Below are positions 36,679-47,547 of a stretch of DNA of 64,000 nt, in pieces (position 1 is the stretch's first letter; each line of letters starts with the position of its first letter). A program made the position numbers and the translations under genes. Origin of the DNA: Kazachstania africana CBS 2517 (Eukaryota; Ascomycota; Saccharomycetes; Saccharomycetales; Saccharomycetaceae); the NCBI RefSeq assembly GCF_000304475.1, contig NC_018940.1, positions 1,178,001-1,242,000 on the forward strand. Direction: 5' to 3'. Below the pieces are notes generated by a model. It was not told where the DNA came from, searched no databases, and was given only the letters and a program-made list of their open reading frames with translations.

Positions 36679-39297
36679 CTATCCGATACTGTCGGTAATT
36701 TCTCGATCATTACTTAGTAGAGAGGAAGTTCTAAATTTTGCTGATCCTGAATCAGTTGGCTGCTCAAGGAACTGGGCAGATTCCGTGCTTTTCTCAAGCT
36801 CTGGAATAAATTGAGATTTTACTGGATTCACAGATTGGATACTGTAATCTTCCTGTGTATTGTATGTATTTCCAAAATATGGCAGAACTGACTCTGTATA
36901 ATTTACGTACGCACTTTCAGGGACAGATGCAGAGACTATCATGGTAAAATAATCTATCAATTCTTGCACATGTAGTTTGCTTTGACTTACTGACCTTTGC
37001 GATACGTCTGGGTCACTCAATGAGCCCGATATGTTTCTTGCTTTATGGTACGTGCCCGGATAGACCGGTTGAGATGCCCAAATATTTACACTTGTCAACC
37101 TCTTGTTTAAAGAGTCAAAAGCTTTTGACTGAGGCAATATCATTAAGAGCCCATATAAACATTTGTACAGGAAAGGATGATTTTGAGGCTCTAATAGCTG
37201 CAATCTCATTCTTGTGAAAACAGGCGATTCAAAGAGTTGAACGAGAACGTCTAGTTGGAGCAGATCATTTAGTTTCAAGTCAAAATTGGCGTATGCCTGT
37301 ATGACGGAGTATGCTAATTCATAGTTTTCAGATACAAGACATAATGAAATGACAGATATAGGGTTGTGACACCATGACTTGAATAATAAATTGAAGAACA
37401 TCATATCGTCTGCACATCTTAGCTTTCTTCTCAAAGAGAACATTTCAGGTGATATTAATAAATTTGTACTCAGTATTTGAATCATCATCCTAACAAAAGT
37501 AATATCATCATAGGAAGATAAAATTGAAGAGATAACCTTAAAAACTCTTTCTGGAGGTAGACTGGTACAAACCTTTCTCACGATATTATTTGCCCTGTCC
37601 TTTAATAGTCGGGAGTCTCTTCTCAATAAATTCAAAAATTCTTCTAAAAACTTTCTCAGGTAATTATCATTGGAAGCAGAACATAAACTCTTAAGGAAGC
37701 CCATTGCCTTTTCTATAAGTTTCGAGTCTTTATCCGACAAGGATTTGAGTAAAGTCAAAAACATACTATCATTATGCTCCAGAATTTCATCTGGAGCTTT
37801 ATTATAAATAAGAGACAACCAATCCAAACATGCAATCTTAGTTTCCACCTTACTATCAAAAAATTGTAAGGTCAAATTATTAACAATGGAACCATATGCA
37901 ATTGGTTTATCCTTAGTTGATTTTACATATTCAGTGCACAGAAGAAGGAGTCTTTTATTTACAGTTTGGGCCAACTCAGTAATATGAGTATTTGGCTCAC
38001 TTAATAGGTTCATTAATGAAGAAAGTATCTTCGGAAAGAAGGGCAAAAAATCATTAGGTGAAATTGCTAGTATGGAGGACATCCAATGCAGGGATAAAGA
38101 CTGTATTTCTGGTTCTGATGAAGTCAAATTATTTACTAAAATTCTTATGATCTCTGGAAAATTCAAATGGACATCTTGGCCAGGTGTATATTCTTCACCG
38201 TTTCGTAAATCTTCTTTAAGAGTCATTTCCCTAGCAGCAGTTATACTGGGAGGATGCGAGCCAGCATCGAAATTGACAGTTTCTTGAGCAACTGGAGTAT
38301 TTTCCATAGAAAGTTCTCCGAATGCAGATATTAATGACTTTTTCTTCTCTGCAATTAGCATACCATCTTCCTTTTTTGCCGGTGCTTCATTTTTCTCTTC
38401 TAAAAGTTTAAGCTGGTCATTATGTTGCTTCCTCAATTCTTCTTTTAAGGCAGATATTCTTTTAATTTCATGAAGAAGCAAGTCAATTAATGCATGTGTA
38501 ACGTTTCTTACATCTTTGTGAGAGTCTCCCAGGAATACGAATAGTCCTCCTAAGAATGACGGTAAAAAGGAAATTAATTCAAGTCCCGGTGCATTCAATA
38601 AGACCTTTATCCAATCCACTAAAAACACTCTAGTGTCTGGATTTATTGCGTATATCCTCTCTGTCAGCAAGGGTATAAACTTTGGGAGTGAAAATGCCAA
38701 ATTATTGTCTTGCTTATAACTTTCTTGATAAACATTACCCGTTAACGAATCTGATCGAGTAGCGAGTGGAACGTCATGTGGATCATTATTGACTATCGCT
38801 ACGTAATTAGATGCTCTTTCCGCTACAATATCTTTGATCAATCTATCTAAAAGCTCAGCGGCACCTCTCACTGAGTTTTCAGTATCTGCACTTATCTTAC
38901 AAAGTACATCGAAAATTTCGTTGAAATGGAGCAATATTTCCCCTTTAGCAATCTTTGCAATGTTATACAAACTCTCACATGCATAGAATCTAACCTGGTC
39001 ATTTTGGTCACCAAAACATGCCAAAACAGGGGGTAAGATACTTCTTAAGTACTTACTAACGTCGTTGGTTCCTAGTGCAATAGCAGTAGCTGCTAAACCC
39101 ATGAGACCAGCGTTTCTCGCCATTGGCTGATGTAACGCATAAGCATAGTCCCTACATAGCTCTCCAATAATACCATCGATTCTTGTGTAGTCACCTTCTT
39201 GTACACATGTCTTGACTAACTTTTCTAATTGCAAAGCAGTCGCTTTTCTCTTTTCATATAACTTATCACTCAAACCTTTTGCTATCGTCTTATCCAT
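36679..39297 (-). CDS. VAC14: Vac14, scaffold of the Fab1-Fig4 lipid kinase complex
   Basis: An 872-residue helical-repeat protein (S. cerevisiae 880). HEAT repeats occupy the N-terminal two thirds (for example LACFGDQNDQVRFYACESLYNIAKI near 95). The Fig4-binding C-terminal domain begins around residue 545 (SLRRKLRCADDMMFFNLLF, HNPISVISLCLVSENYELAY). A disordered Ser/Glu tail follows. It controls PtdIns(3,5)P2 production on the vacuole. ATG at 39297; no break. Convergent with REH1. Confidence 0.95.
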   Translation of the reverse strand: MDKTIAKGLSDKLYEKRKATALQLEKLVKTCVQEGDYTRIDGIIGELCRDYAYALHQPMARNAGLMGLAATAIALGTNDVSKYLRSILPPVLACFGDQNDQVRFYACESLYNIAKIAKGEILLHFNEIFDVLCKISADTENSVRGAAELLDRLIKDIVAERASNYVAIVNNDPHDVPLATRSDSLTGNVYQESYKQDNNLAFSLPKFIPLLTERIYAINPDTRVFLVDWIKVLLNAPGLELISFLPSFLGGLFVFLGDSHKDVRNVTHALIDLLLHEIKRISALKEELRKQHNDQLKLLEEKNEAPAKKEDGMLIAEKKKSLISAFGELSMENTPVAQETVNFDAGSHPPSITAAREMTLKEDLRNGEEYTPGQDVHLNFPEIIRILVNNLTSSEPEIQSLSLHWMSSILAISPNDFLPFFPKILSSLMNLLSEPNTHITELAQTVNKRLLLLCTEYVKSTKDKPIAYGSIVNNLTLQFFDSKVETKIACLDWLSLIYNKAPDEILEHNDSMFLTLLKSLSDKDSKLIEKAMGFLKSLCSASNDNYLRKFLEEFLNLLRRDSRLLKDRANNIVRKVCTSLPPERVFKVISSILSSYDDITFVRMMIQILSTNLLISPEMFSLRRKLRCADDMMFFNLLFKSWCHNPISVISLCLVSENYELAYSVIQAYANFDLKLNDLLQLDVLVQLFESPVFTRMRLQLLEPQNHPFLYKCLYGLLMILPQSKAFDSLNKRLTSVNIWASQPVYPGTYHKARNISGSLSDPDVSQRSVSQSKLHVQELIDYFTMIVSASVPESAYVNYTESVLPYFGNTYNTQEDYSIQSVNPVKSQFIPELEKSTESAQFLEQPTDSGSAKFRTSSLLSNDREITDSIG

Positions 39298-39407
39298 ATT
39301 ATACTGTTGTAAGAGATGAGTGACAGTCTGACTAATACCGCAGATCAGATGTTAAACTTGGTCTTGTTACCAGTTTTAACGAATACATATAAGTGATTTT
39401 TTAAGTG

Positions 39408-39413
39408 ACGCGT
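39408..39413. promoter_or_regulatory. MCB-type hexamer
   Basis: ACGCGT, the MBF-binding core, lies in the short VAC14-SWC7 divergent promoter, 110 bp from VAC14 and 74 bp from SWC7. A single copy gives weak evidence for G1/S control. Confidence 0.35.
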
Positions 39414-39486
39414 AATTTCACGAAACACGATAATTCAACCATCATGTTAAGACAACTAAGACATCTTGCATTGCGAGCAAAGAGAG

Positions 39487-39870
39487 ATGAAATATCCCGC
39501 TAACGTTATATTACTACTACTGCAAATTATACTCCGAAGACAACAGATATTGTGCCATCGTGATGTGGGTCTTAATATGGAAGATCTCAGGAAGGATCCG
39601 ATAATCGACAATGAAATACTGCATGCTTTCCAATCTCACAAGCTTACGAGACTATATGCCCCTGACATCGAAGCAATGACACTACGAGGACTCAAATCGC
39701 TAGCAGCAGATGTGTTTAGTGAAGGCATCCCATCTGAAGACGAAGAACATTCCAAAGAGACTGTCGACATACTGGACCTGGCAAATTACTATTACAATCT
39801 TCGTATCGAGGAACTAGAAAATCAACTACCCAAATTGAAAGAGGAGTTGCTGCAAAAACTGCAGAACTAG
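39487..39870 (+). CDS. SWC7: Swc7-like subunit of the SWR1 chromatin-remodelling complex
   Basis: The open frame runs from a TTG at 39466; the first ATG at 39487 gives 127 residues (S. cerevisiae Swc7 132). The N-terminus is Leu/Ile-rich (PANVILLLLQIILRRQQ). An acidic middle and a C-terminal helix with YYYNLRIEELENQLPKLKEELL, which looks like a coiled coil, follow. The protein is poorly conserved and small; position between VAC14 and IKI3 (YLR385C) and length make the case. Confidence 0.8.
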   Translation: MKYPANVILLLLQIILRRQQILCHRDVGLNMEDLRKDPIIDNEILHAFQSHKLTRLYAPDIEAMTLRGLKSLAADVFSEGIPSEDEEHSKETVDILDLANYYYNLRIEELENQLPKLKEELLQKLQN

Positions 39871-39962
39871 TCAAACCAACCCGCCCATTGCTGAAGCCAA
39901 CCAACAGTCTTCAACTTTTAAAAGCGATGAGCTGTGCAAGTCATGGTCAACGACGGAGACGT

Positions 39963-40017
39963 TGAAATTTTTTTTTTGGCAGATGGAAAAATTAGTAATT
40001 GAATATCATCTCATCTC
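39963..40017 (+). promoter_or_regulatory. RRPE plus GATGAG elements of IKI3
   Basis: TGAAATTTTTTTTT (from 39963) resembles an RRPE. ATCATCTCATCTC (from about 40006) reads on the minus strand as overlapping GATGAG PAC cores. The ATG follows about 110 bp downstream. The arrangement resembles that of DUS3, another tRNA-modification gene in this window. Confidence 0.5.
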
Positions 40018-40124
40018 TGATTTTATATAGGCTTTAAGTATCCTTTTGGTAGATCAGGTACCATTTAACTTTTAATACACATTCGTGCTTATAGTCTGAC
40101 AGATATATTTGCTGGTAAGCGGAT

Positions 40125-43100
40125 ATGCGTAATTTAATTACACTAAATAGGGGTGTGTTTAAGCCTTTGCCCTCAGAAAATGAAGATAATCAAGCATTAA
40201 GTTATACTCTGTTAGATACTGTATTTGATACAGTAACCGATAGCATTACCTGCGTATTGGGTGCATTGGATGTTGGTTTGATTGAAGTCCAACAATACAT
40301 GAAAAATGGTTCCAAAAATATACTAGCACTCTTCAATATTGAAACATTTGATGATAAGTTATTATCATTCATGCATTTTGCCGACACTAACCAACTAATA
40401 TTCATTTTCAAACAGGGTGATATCATCTGTGCTACTTATGACGCTGTTTCATTTGACCCTCAACAGACTTTTGTGGAAATTGTCGGTTCAATTGATAATG
40501 GGATCGAAGCAGCTGAATGGTCGTACGATGAAGAAACCCTAACTCTGGTTACAACAGATCGTAACGTTGTCCTACTAAGTAAATCATTTGAACCTATCGC
40601 GGAATATCATTTGGAAACTGACGATTTGAAAATTTCTAAGCATGTTACTGTCGGATGGGGTAAGAAGGAAACCCAATTTAGAGGAAAAGGTACAAGAGCA
40701 ATGGAAAGAGAGGCATTGACTAGTTTAAAGGCCTCTGGGTTGGTAGGAAATGAATTAAGGGACCCTACAATGCCATACATGGTCGACAGTGGTGAAGTTA
40801 CACACATGGATAATTATGAGGTTAGTATCTCTTGGAGAGGCGATTGTGAATACTTTGCCATTTCTACTCTCGAGACAGTGGAAGATCCAGATGATGAGGA
40901 CAAAACTATAAGTAGAAGAGCATTTAGGGTATTCACACGTGATGGTAAATTAGATAGTGCCTCTGAACCAGTAAATGGGATGGAACATAACCTGTCATGG
41001 AAACCTCAAGGTTCTCAAATTGCTTCGATTCAGAGAAAAACAAATATGGGTGAAGAAAATTCTTTGGATCTCATCTTCTTCGAAAGAAACGGGTTGAGAC
41101 ATGGTGAATTTGATACCCGTTTACCTCTGGATGAAAAAGTGAATTACTTATGCTGGAATAGTAATTCTGAGATATTGACACTTGTATTACCTGATCGGAT
41201 TCAATTATGGGTTTCCAAAAATTACCATTGGTTCTTGAAACAAGAAATTTACTCCCATAATATCCAATTTGCTAAATGGCATCCAGAAAAGGAATTCACA
41301 TTACTTTACGGAAACGACAATAGAGTCAATGTGGTAGATTTTGCATACAAGATGACTCAAGGTCCAACTCTAGAACCTTTTGATAATGGTACTTCTTTGG
41401 TTATCGATGGAAATATCGTAAACATCACACCTTTAGCTGTAGCTAACGTACCTCCACCAATTTACTTTAGAGATTTCCAAGTTTCAGATAATGTTACTGA
41501 TGTTGCGTGTAGTTTGTCTAATGAGTTATACGCTGCCATTACCAAAGATCACCTGGTTATAGCATCGGTCTCCAGTTTTACTGATATGAAGAAAGGTCAA
41601 CATCCTGTTGTTGTTTGTGAATTCCCACAATCAGAATTTGCCAGTGAACTGGACTCACTAAGACAAGTAGCTTTCATTAACGATTCTGTTGTTGGAATTT
41701 TATTAGATACTGAAACACTTTCGAGAATTGCGTTAATAGACGTACAAGATCCAGCTCAACCACACGTCCTGAATATTGTTGAAACATATGATAAAATTGT
41801 CCTTCTTAAAACTTCTTTGGATTATAACCATCTGGTATATGAAACCCGTGATGGCACTGTTGTTGAATTAGATACTGACGGTCAGCTGAACCAAATTACA
41901 AAATTTCCAGAACTTGTGCGTGACTTCAGAGTGAAAAGAGTTCATAATACTGCACATGGTGATTCAAATCAATGGGGCTCTGAGAGTTCTGAATTGGTCG
42001 CGTTTGGTATAACAGCAAATGGTAAGCTTTTTGCTAATGCAACACAGTTGACATCAGCGGTCACTTCCCTTGAAATAACAGATAGCCTGTTGTTATTTAC
42101 AACTGCTCAGCATTATCTTCAGTTCGTTCATTTGAATTCTACCGAATTCAAGCCATTACCTGCAGTTGAAGCAAATGTTGAGGACGAAAGAGTTCGTGCT
42201 ATTGAAAGAGGTTCTATATTAGTTTCCACTATGCCATCTAAGGCTGCGGTTACTCTACAAGCCCCACGTGGTAATTTAGAAACCATTTATCCAAGAATTA
42301 TGGTGCTATCTGAGGTTCGTAAAAATATTTTGTCTAAGAAGTACAAGGAAGCTTTTATTATCTGCCGTACCCATAGAATTCATCTAGACATTTTATATGA
42401 CTACGCGCCTGACCTATTTTTAGAAAATTTGAACGTATTCATTGAGCAGATTGATAGAGTTGACTATCTAAACTTGTTCATTTCCTGCCTGGTGGAAGAT
42501 GATGTCACAGAGACAAAATACAAGGAGACATTGAATAGCGGAATTACAGAATCTTTTGATTATTCGCCTGCTCCATTGACAGAAATGCAAGAATATATTA
42601 AAAAGAAGTTTTTTGATGCTAGCAAGTCTAAGGTAAACAAGGTTTGTAATGCAGTTTTAGAAGTGTTACTAAGTAATGACGAGTACAAGAAGAAATATAT
42701 GCAATCAATCATTACAGCTTATGCAACTCAAAATCCACAAAATTTGGAAGATGCCTTATTGCTGATTAGTTCACAAGAAGACAAGGAAGAAAAGGATGCT
42801 AGTGTCACTTATTTATGTTTCCTGCAGGACGTTAACATAATATACAAAGTTGCCTTATCTTTATATGATGTGAAGCTCGCCCTATTAGTCGCTCAAAAAT
42901 CTCAAATGGACCCAAGAGAATACTTACCATTTTTACAAACTTTGCATGACTGTAAACCATTACGCAGGAAATTCATGATCGACGATTATTTGAAGAACTA
43001 TGAACGTGCTTTGGGTCACTTAGTTGAGTTAGATGGAGACGAGGAGGATGCATCTGATGAGTTGCTCGATTATGTGCAAACACATGAACTTTACAGACCA

Positions 43101-44123
43101 GCCTTGGCAATCTTTCGGTATGAACAGGGCAAGCAAAATGTCATCTATGAAATTTTTGCAAAACATTTATTGTCAAAACAAGGATATGCTGAAGCTGGTG
43201 TTATATACGAAATGTTGAAAAACTACAAAGCTGCAATGGATGCTTATGTTTTAGGCAAAAAATGGCGTGAAGCTATGACCATCGCTGTTGAAAGGTATTC
43301 AGAAGACGTTTCTACTATAGCAGATGATCTAGTTTCGTCACTCTCTTTCGAACATAGATACGTTGATGCAGCAGATCTCCAATTACAATATTTAAAAGAT
43401 ATTGAAGCTGCCATGGAACTCTACTGCAAAGCGTATCAATATGATACTGCTATTCTTGTGGCTATAACACACAAGAAACCTGGACTGATTGAAACTATCG
43501 TTGATGCAGGTTTAGGCGAAGGTTTTGGTACAATAGCTGAATTGCTTGCGGACTGTAAAGGTCAAGTGAACTCCCAGCTAAGGAGACTGAGAGAACTGCG
43601 TACCAAGAAGGAGGAAGATCCTTATGCCTTTTATGGGCAGGAAGCTGAACAGGCTGATGATGTTTCGATTGCACCATCGGAAACTTCCACAAGAGACTCA
43701 TTTTTCACAAGATATACAGGTAAGACAAGCGGTACCGCTAAAACAGGTGCCTCGAGAAGGACTGCTAAGAATAAGCGTCGCGAGGAGCGTAAACGTGCCA
43801 GAGGTAAAAAAGGTACTATCTATGAGGAAGAATATTTAGTTCAATCTGTCGGTAGATTAATAGATAGATTACATCAAACACAACCAGATGCCACAAGATT
43901 GATCGAAGGATTATGCAGAAGGAATATGCGTGAGCAATCCTACCAAATACAGAAAAATTTTGTTGAAGTGCAAACTCTACTAAAGGAAAATGTAAAGGAA
44001 ATTTATACCATAAGTGAAAAAGACAGACAAAGAATAGACGAAAATGGCGAAGTGTATTATGTTCCTGAAATTCCTGTACCTGAAATAAAAGACTTCCCCA
44101 AGAGCAAAGTTATCGATTTTTGA
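40125..44123 (+). CDS. IKI3: Elp1/Iki3, scaffold subunit of Elongator
   Basis: A 1332-residue protein (S. cerevisiae 1349). The N-terminal 700 residues form WD40 propellers (KHVTVGWGKKETQFRGKGTRA near 170 is an Elp1 hallmark). A TPR-like helical solenoid follows (YEMLKNYKAAMDAYVLGKKWREAM). Near residue 1208 comes the basic tRNA-binding segment RRTAKNKRREERKRARGKKG. A dimerisation C-terminus follows. It scaffolds the complex that makes wobble-uridine mcm5/ncm5 modifications. The gene is intact. Confidence 0.97.
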   Translation: MRNLITLNRGVFKPLPSENEDNQALSYTLLDTVFDTVTDSITCVLGALDVGLIEVQQYMKNGSKNILALFNIETFDDKLLSFMHFADTNQLIFIFKQGDIICATYDAVSFDPQQTFVEIVGSIDNGIEAAEWSYDEETLTLVTTDRNVVLLSKSFEPIAEYHLETDDLKISKHVTVGWGKKETQFRGKGTRAMEREALTSLKASGLVGNELRDPTMPYMVDSGEVTHMDNYEVSISWRGDCEYFAISTLETVEDPDDEDKTISRRAFRVFTRDGKLDSASEPVNGMEHNLSWKPQGSQIASIQRKTNMGEENSLDLIFFERNGLRHGEFDTRLPLDEKVNYLCWNSNSEILTLVLPDRIQLWVSKNYHWFLKQEIYSHNIQFAKWHPEKEFTLLYGNDNRVNVVDFAYKMTQGPTLEPFDNGTSLVIDGNIVNITPLAVANVPPPIYFRDFQVSDNVTDVACSLSNELYAAITKDHLVIASVSSFTDMKKGQHPVVVCEFPQSEFASELDSLRQVAFINDSVVGILLDTETLSRIALIDVQDPAQPHVLNIVETYDKIVLLKTSLDYNHLVYETRDGTVVELDTDGQLNQITKFPELVRDFRVKRVHNTAHGDSNQWGSESSELVAFGITANGKLFANATQLTSAVTSLEITDSLLLFTTAQHYLQFVHLNSTEFKPLPAVEANVEDERVRAIERGSILVSTMPSKAAVTLQAPRGNLETIYPRIMVLSEVRKNILSKKYKEAFIICRTHRIHLDILYDYAPDLFLENLNVFIEQIDRVDYLNLFISCLVEDDVTETKYKETLNSGITESFDYSPAPLTEMQEYIKKKFFDASKSKVNKVCNAVLEVLLSNDEYKKKYMQSIITAYATQNPQNLEDALLLISSQEDKEEKDASVTYLCFLQDVNIIYKVALSLYDVKLALLVAQKSQMDPREYLPFLQTLHDCKPLRRKFMIDDYLKNYERALGHLVELDGDEEDASDELLDYVQTHELYRPALAIFRYEQGKQNVIYEIFAKHLLSKQGYAEAGVIYEMLKNYKAAMDAYVLGKKWREAMTIAVERYSEDVSTIADDLVSSLSFEHRYVDAADLQLQYLKDIEAAMELYCKAYQYDTAILVAITHKKPGLIETIVDAGLGEGFGTIAELLADCKGQVNSQLRRLRELRTKKEEDPYAFYGQEAEQADDVSIAPSETSTRDSFFTRYTGKTSGTAKTGASRRTAKNKRREERKRARGKKGTIYEEEYLVQSVGRLIDRLHQTQPDATRLIEGLCRRNMREQSYQIQKNFVEVQTLLKENVKEIYTISEKDRQRIDENGEVYYVPEIPVPEIKDFPKSKVIDF

Positions 44124-44238
44124 AATCACATGTATTATGTAACTTTATAAATTATAACAATTTTCAAGAATATAAGTTAGAGAGGAAAAAAACCATACCA
44201 ATTTTCCAAATCACATATATAACTTCCTAAATAACATA

Positions 44239-47200
44239 CTAGTTAAAATAGTTGGAATTATTTTGTCTTTCTGGATCTCTCATTCTATGAATATTAACAC
44301 CGGTGCTGTCGATATGGGCAATTTTGCCTATATCTTGGGGAGTAATGATAATGGTCTGAGTTCTCGCATTATCTTTTAGCGTTTTCACAATAAGGCCAGT
44401 ACCAATCTTTCTATTAACCTGATCCATGAAAACGTCGAATTCATCTAATGCAGTAATTCTAGACCGCATTGGCGCCCATGTAGCTAGAAGGAGCGCCATC
44501 TGGGAAAAGGACTTCTCACCGCCAGACAGAGTGTCAACATCACGTTCTTCAGGATCATCTCTACTACAGGCTTTTATATCTAATAAGGCCTTCTGGAAAT
44601 CAAACTTTAACATACCTTTAAAATTTCTGCGCTTCATTGAGCCAATAAAGCTGTGGTTTGCTTCGAGGCAGGTCACATACCTACGATTTTTGAAGACCTC
44701 TAAACGTTTCTCGAGCGAACTCTTTAACGTGTGTAGGGCTCTCTTTAAAAGATCATATTTTTCTTGTCCTTGTTTATACTTAGATCTTGTCTGATTGAAG
44801 AGATCAACAATTTTGTCTTGTGATAGGCCTAGATTTTGTTCACACTTACGGATTTGTCTGGTAATTTGCTCCAATTCAGTTCTGATAGCCACTTGGTCGT
44901 TTGGAAGATCCTCCTTATCTGCGTCTTCCCTTGAGCAGAACTTCGAAGCGTTTCTTACTTGACTTTCTATACCTTCCCCTAGTGATGATATATTTACTTC
45001 AATTCTTTTGATCGCTTCGGAATATGCATTAGCTTTTTCGTTATACTGCTTAATATCATCTTTAAACCTTGCAATTCTGGATTCACGATTATTGACATTT
45101 TCTTTCAGTTGCTGAAGTTCTTCGTTCGCCGTCTTGAGTGCAGTTCTGCTTTCATCATATTTCTCTTTCATGGACAAAGCCCTTCCAGTGATTTCTTCTA
45201 GATTGGTTTTGAGGAGAGCTATTGCAGCCTCATAACCAGCAATTGCCTGCTCTTGGTTTTTCCTCTCATCTTGTTTTGATGTTAAAACACCCGTATCCAC
45301 AACCTTACCAATATTTATCCTTAACAGGGTAGTTCTACTGTTATTTTGTTTTATCTGCTGTCTTAAGTTACTCAGTTCCCTATCAATATCACGTAACTGA
45401 GAACGTTTCTCAGAGATTTTAGTATCATATTGATTTTTTACATTACGCAGTTCCTCCATTTCTTGATTCAAGGAATCTCTCATATAACTGCTTCCATCAT
45501 CAGTGCCGGTTTTCATTTTTATTCTATCTTCATATACAATTGTATCTAACCTAAAACCACCAGTTAACTGGAAACCAGTCCTTTGATCTCTAAGTGATAG
45601 AGCCATGGTTACATTTTGAGGGCGGGCTCGTAAAAAATTCCTAGCTTCTTTATAGTCATCTATTAAGACAACCTTTTCGATCTTATTCATATCTACAAGT
45701 AAACATTCTAATTCTGGAGTAGCGAACTCGATTGCATCTACAATTGTGGGATATTGGCATCTAGCTCTGCCCGCTGAGAAGTTGAAGACATTTAATTTAT
45801 ATGAGATGACGGGGATATTTGCTCTCATATTGCAGGATCTCTCAATATCTCGCAAAAGTCTTTGATCTTTTTGACTAACAACAACGAAAGAGCTTAGAGA
45901 AGATGATATAGCTTTTTGAATGGCCCGAGTCCATTTGGAGAAGTCTTTCTTTATTGTGATATAATTGCCCAATGGCCCAATGGGCGGCACCTCAAATTCC
46001 CTTTGTCTTTGTTTCAGAACTTTTAACAGATATTCCATTTTTGGATCAAAATTAGATAAAAAGTTATTGTTACTTTCTACAGTTCTCTGAATTTGAATTT
46101 TTTGATTTTGAATGCTTCTTTCCAGTTGTTGCACATCTGCTTGTCGCTGTTGGACAACTTCTCTTTCCTCGTTTTGTACATCCTGTAAATTTATCGTCAA
46201 TGCATTGACTTGGGTATTTAATTCTGTATTCTGCATTTCCAGGTCTGCTAGCTCTTCTCTTAGCTGATCTTTATCTCCACCCATTTCCCTACGAAAGTTC
46301 TCCTCGAGATGTGCAATAGTTTTATCCAGAGCTTCTATCTTTTTTTTGCAACTTTCAATATTTTTTTGAGCTTCAGCCTCATTGGCCTTCTTCTTTTCAA
46401 ACTCAGCTCTTACATTTCTCACGGCTTCTCTGGCCAGTTGATGTTCTTGTTCCCTGTTATTTACGTTTATAACGTTTTCTTCTATCAATGCCTGTGCAGA
46501 TTCATTATCAATTGTATATTTTTCAATACCTTTTTCTTTCTCATTTACTTTATTTGTAAGTTTTTCTATTTTGGTTTGGCAAGTTTTCATATCATTTTTC
46601 AGTTTTTCAACAGCTTTATAATTTTGATCAATATCCATCCACAGTGACCGCCCTTGTAGAAGCATTTTTCTTTCGTTTAAGGTACTAGTTTGATTGATTT
46701 CCTTTATCAATTTTTTGGCATCTTCATATTCAGCCTTCAACTCCCTCAATTTTTCAAGGTGTAACTTCATACTTTCTTCTGAATTCTTATGGATAACCTT
46801 TGCATGATTCAAATCATCATCAATATTCTGTAATAACGTCCCTTTCATAAACTGCATATATTTATCATGTGGGGAACCTGCAGTTAAAAATGACCTTGCT
46901 GCATCTTGAGAAAGAAAACACATTGGATTACTAATTGGAATAGAAAAGTAGTCAAGAACGCTTTGTACGTCCTTCTTCCTACTACTTATTTCTTCCCCTT
47001 CTTTCGTCTTTAGACTGAATGATGGTGGTCCATCCCTTTTCAAGGTCCTTTCTATTATAATAGTATCGCCATATACATCTGATTTATAAGAGCCAATCCT
47101 ACTGTTATCCAAATATAATGTGATTTTTGCAGAATAGCTACCTTCTCGTATGAGATCTTTCAAAGACACACCTCTATTTGTCTCGCTTGCCTTGACACCT

Positions 47201-47547
47201 AATCCAACAGCAATAGCTGTTAAAATGGCACTTTTTCCACTACCATTGTTACCAACAATGAAATTTAGTCTGGGGCCTAGCTCCATTTCAAAGTTTTCAT
47301 GACACATGAAATTTCTTAAAATAACCTTTTTAAGAGACCCAGAAGGCGACTCTTCTTGGATGCTACCCTCTTCTACTAAATCTCTCTCATTCATAGTACT
47401 AGAGTACTGCGTCATATGAGCAAAATTGTGGCGTCTTTTCTTTTGCTTTTGTCGTTTATCTTTGTCCACCTCTTCTGCAGCTAAGTTCAGTAATTCATCT
47501 TCCACCTCTTTCAAAGGCCTTTTAAAGGGCATAGTGGTAGCTGACAT
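44239..47547 (-). CDS. SMC6: Smc6, SMC5/6 complex ATPase
   Basis: The frame is open to 47559 (TTG); the first ATG at 47547 gives 1102 residues (S. cerevisiae 1114). Walker A GNNGSGKS lies at about 99-106, and the ABC signature DTLSGGEKSFSQMALLLA with Walker B RITALDEFDVFMD lies in the last 110 residues. Two long coiled coils flank the hinge at about 500-650 (GPLGNYITIKKDFSKW). The complex acts in recombination and rDNA maintenance. Convergent with IKI3. Confidence 0.97.
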   Translation of the reverse strand: MSATTMPFKRPLKEVEDELLNLAAEEVDKDKRQKQKKRRHNFAHMTQYSSTMNERDLVEEGSIQEESPSGSLKKVILRNFMCHENFEMELGPRLNFIVGNNGSGKSAILTAIAVGLGVKASETNRGVSLKDLIREGSYSAKITLYLDNSRIGSYKSDVYGDTIIIERTLKRDGPPSFSLKTKEGEEISSRKKDVQSVLDYFSIPISNPMCFLSQDAARSFLTAGSPHDKYMQFMKGTLLQNIDDDLNHAKVIHKNSEESMKLHLEKLRELKAEYEDAKKLIKEINQTSTLNERKMLLQGRSLWMDIDQNYKAVEKLKNDMKTCQTKIEKLTNKVNEKEKGIEKYTIDNESAQALIEENVINVNNREQEHQLAREAVRNVRAEFEKKKANEAEAQKNIESCKKKIEALDKTIAHLEENFRREMGGDKDQLREELADLEMQNTELNTQVNALTINLQDVQNEEREVVQQRQADVQQLERSIQNQKIQIQRTVESNNNFLSNFDPKMEYLLKVLKQRQREFEVPPIGPLGNYITIKKDFSKWTRAIQKAISSSLSSFVVVSQKDQRLLRDIERSCNMRANIPVISYKLNVFNFSAGRARCQYPTIVDAIEFATPELECLLVDMNKIEKVVLIDDYKEARNFLRARPQNVTMALSLRDQRTGFQLTGGFRLDTIVYEDRIKMKTGTDDGSSYMRDSLNQEMEELRNVKNQYDTKISEKRSQLRDIDRELSNLRQQIKQNNSRTTLLRINIGKVVDTGVLTSKQDERKNQEQAIAGYEAAIALLKTNLEEITGRALSMKEKYDESRTALKTANEELQQLKENVNNRESRIARFKDDIKQYNEKANAYSEAIKRIEVNISSLGEGIESQVRNASKFCSREDADKEDLPNDQVAIRTELEQITRQIRKCEQNLGLSQDKIVDLFNQTRSKYKQGQEKYDLLKRALHTLKSSLEKRLEVFKNRRYVTCLEANHSFIGSMKRRNFKGMLKFDFQKALLDIKACSRDDPEERDVDTLSGGEKSFSQMALLLATWAPMRSRITALDEFDVFMDQVNRKIGTGLIVKTLKDNARTQTIIITPQDIGKIAHIDSTGVNIHRMRDPERQNNSNYFN

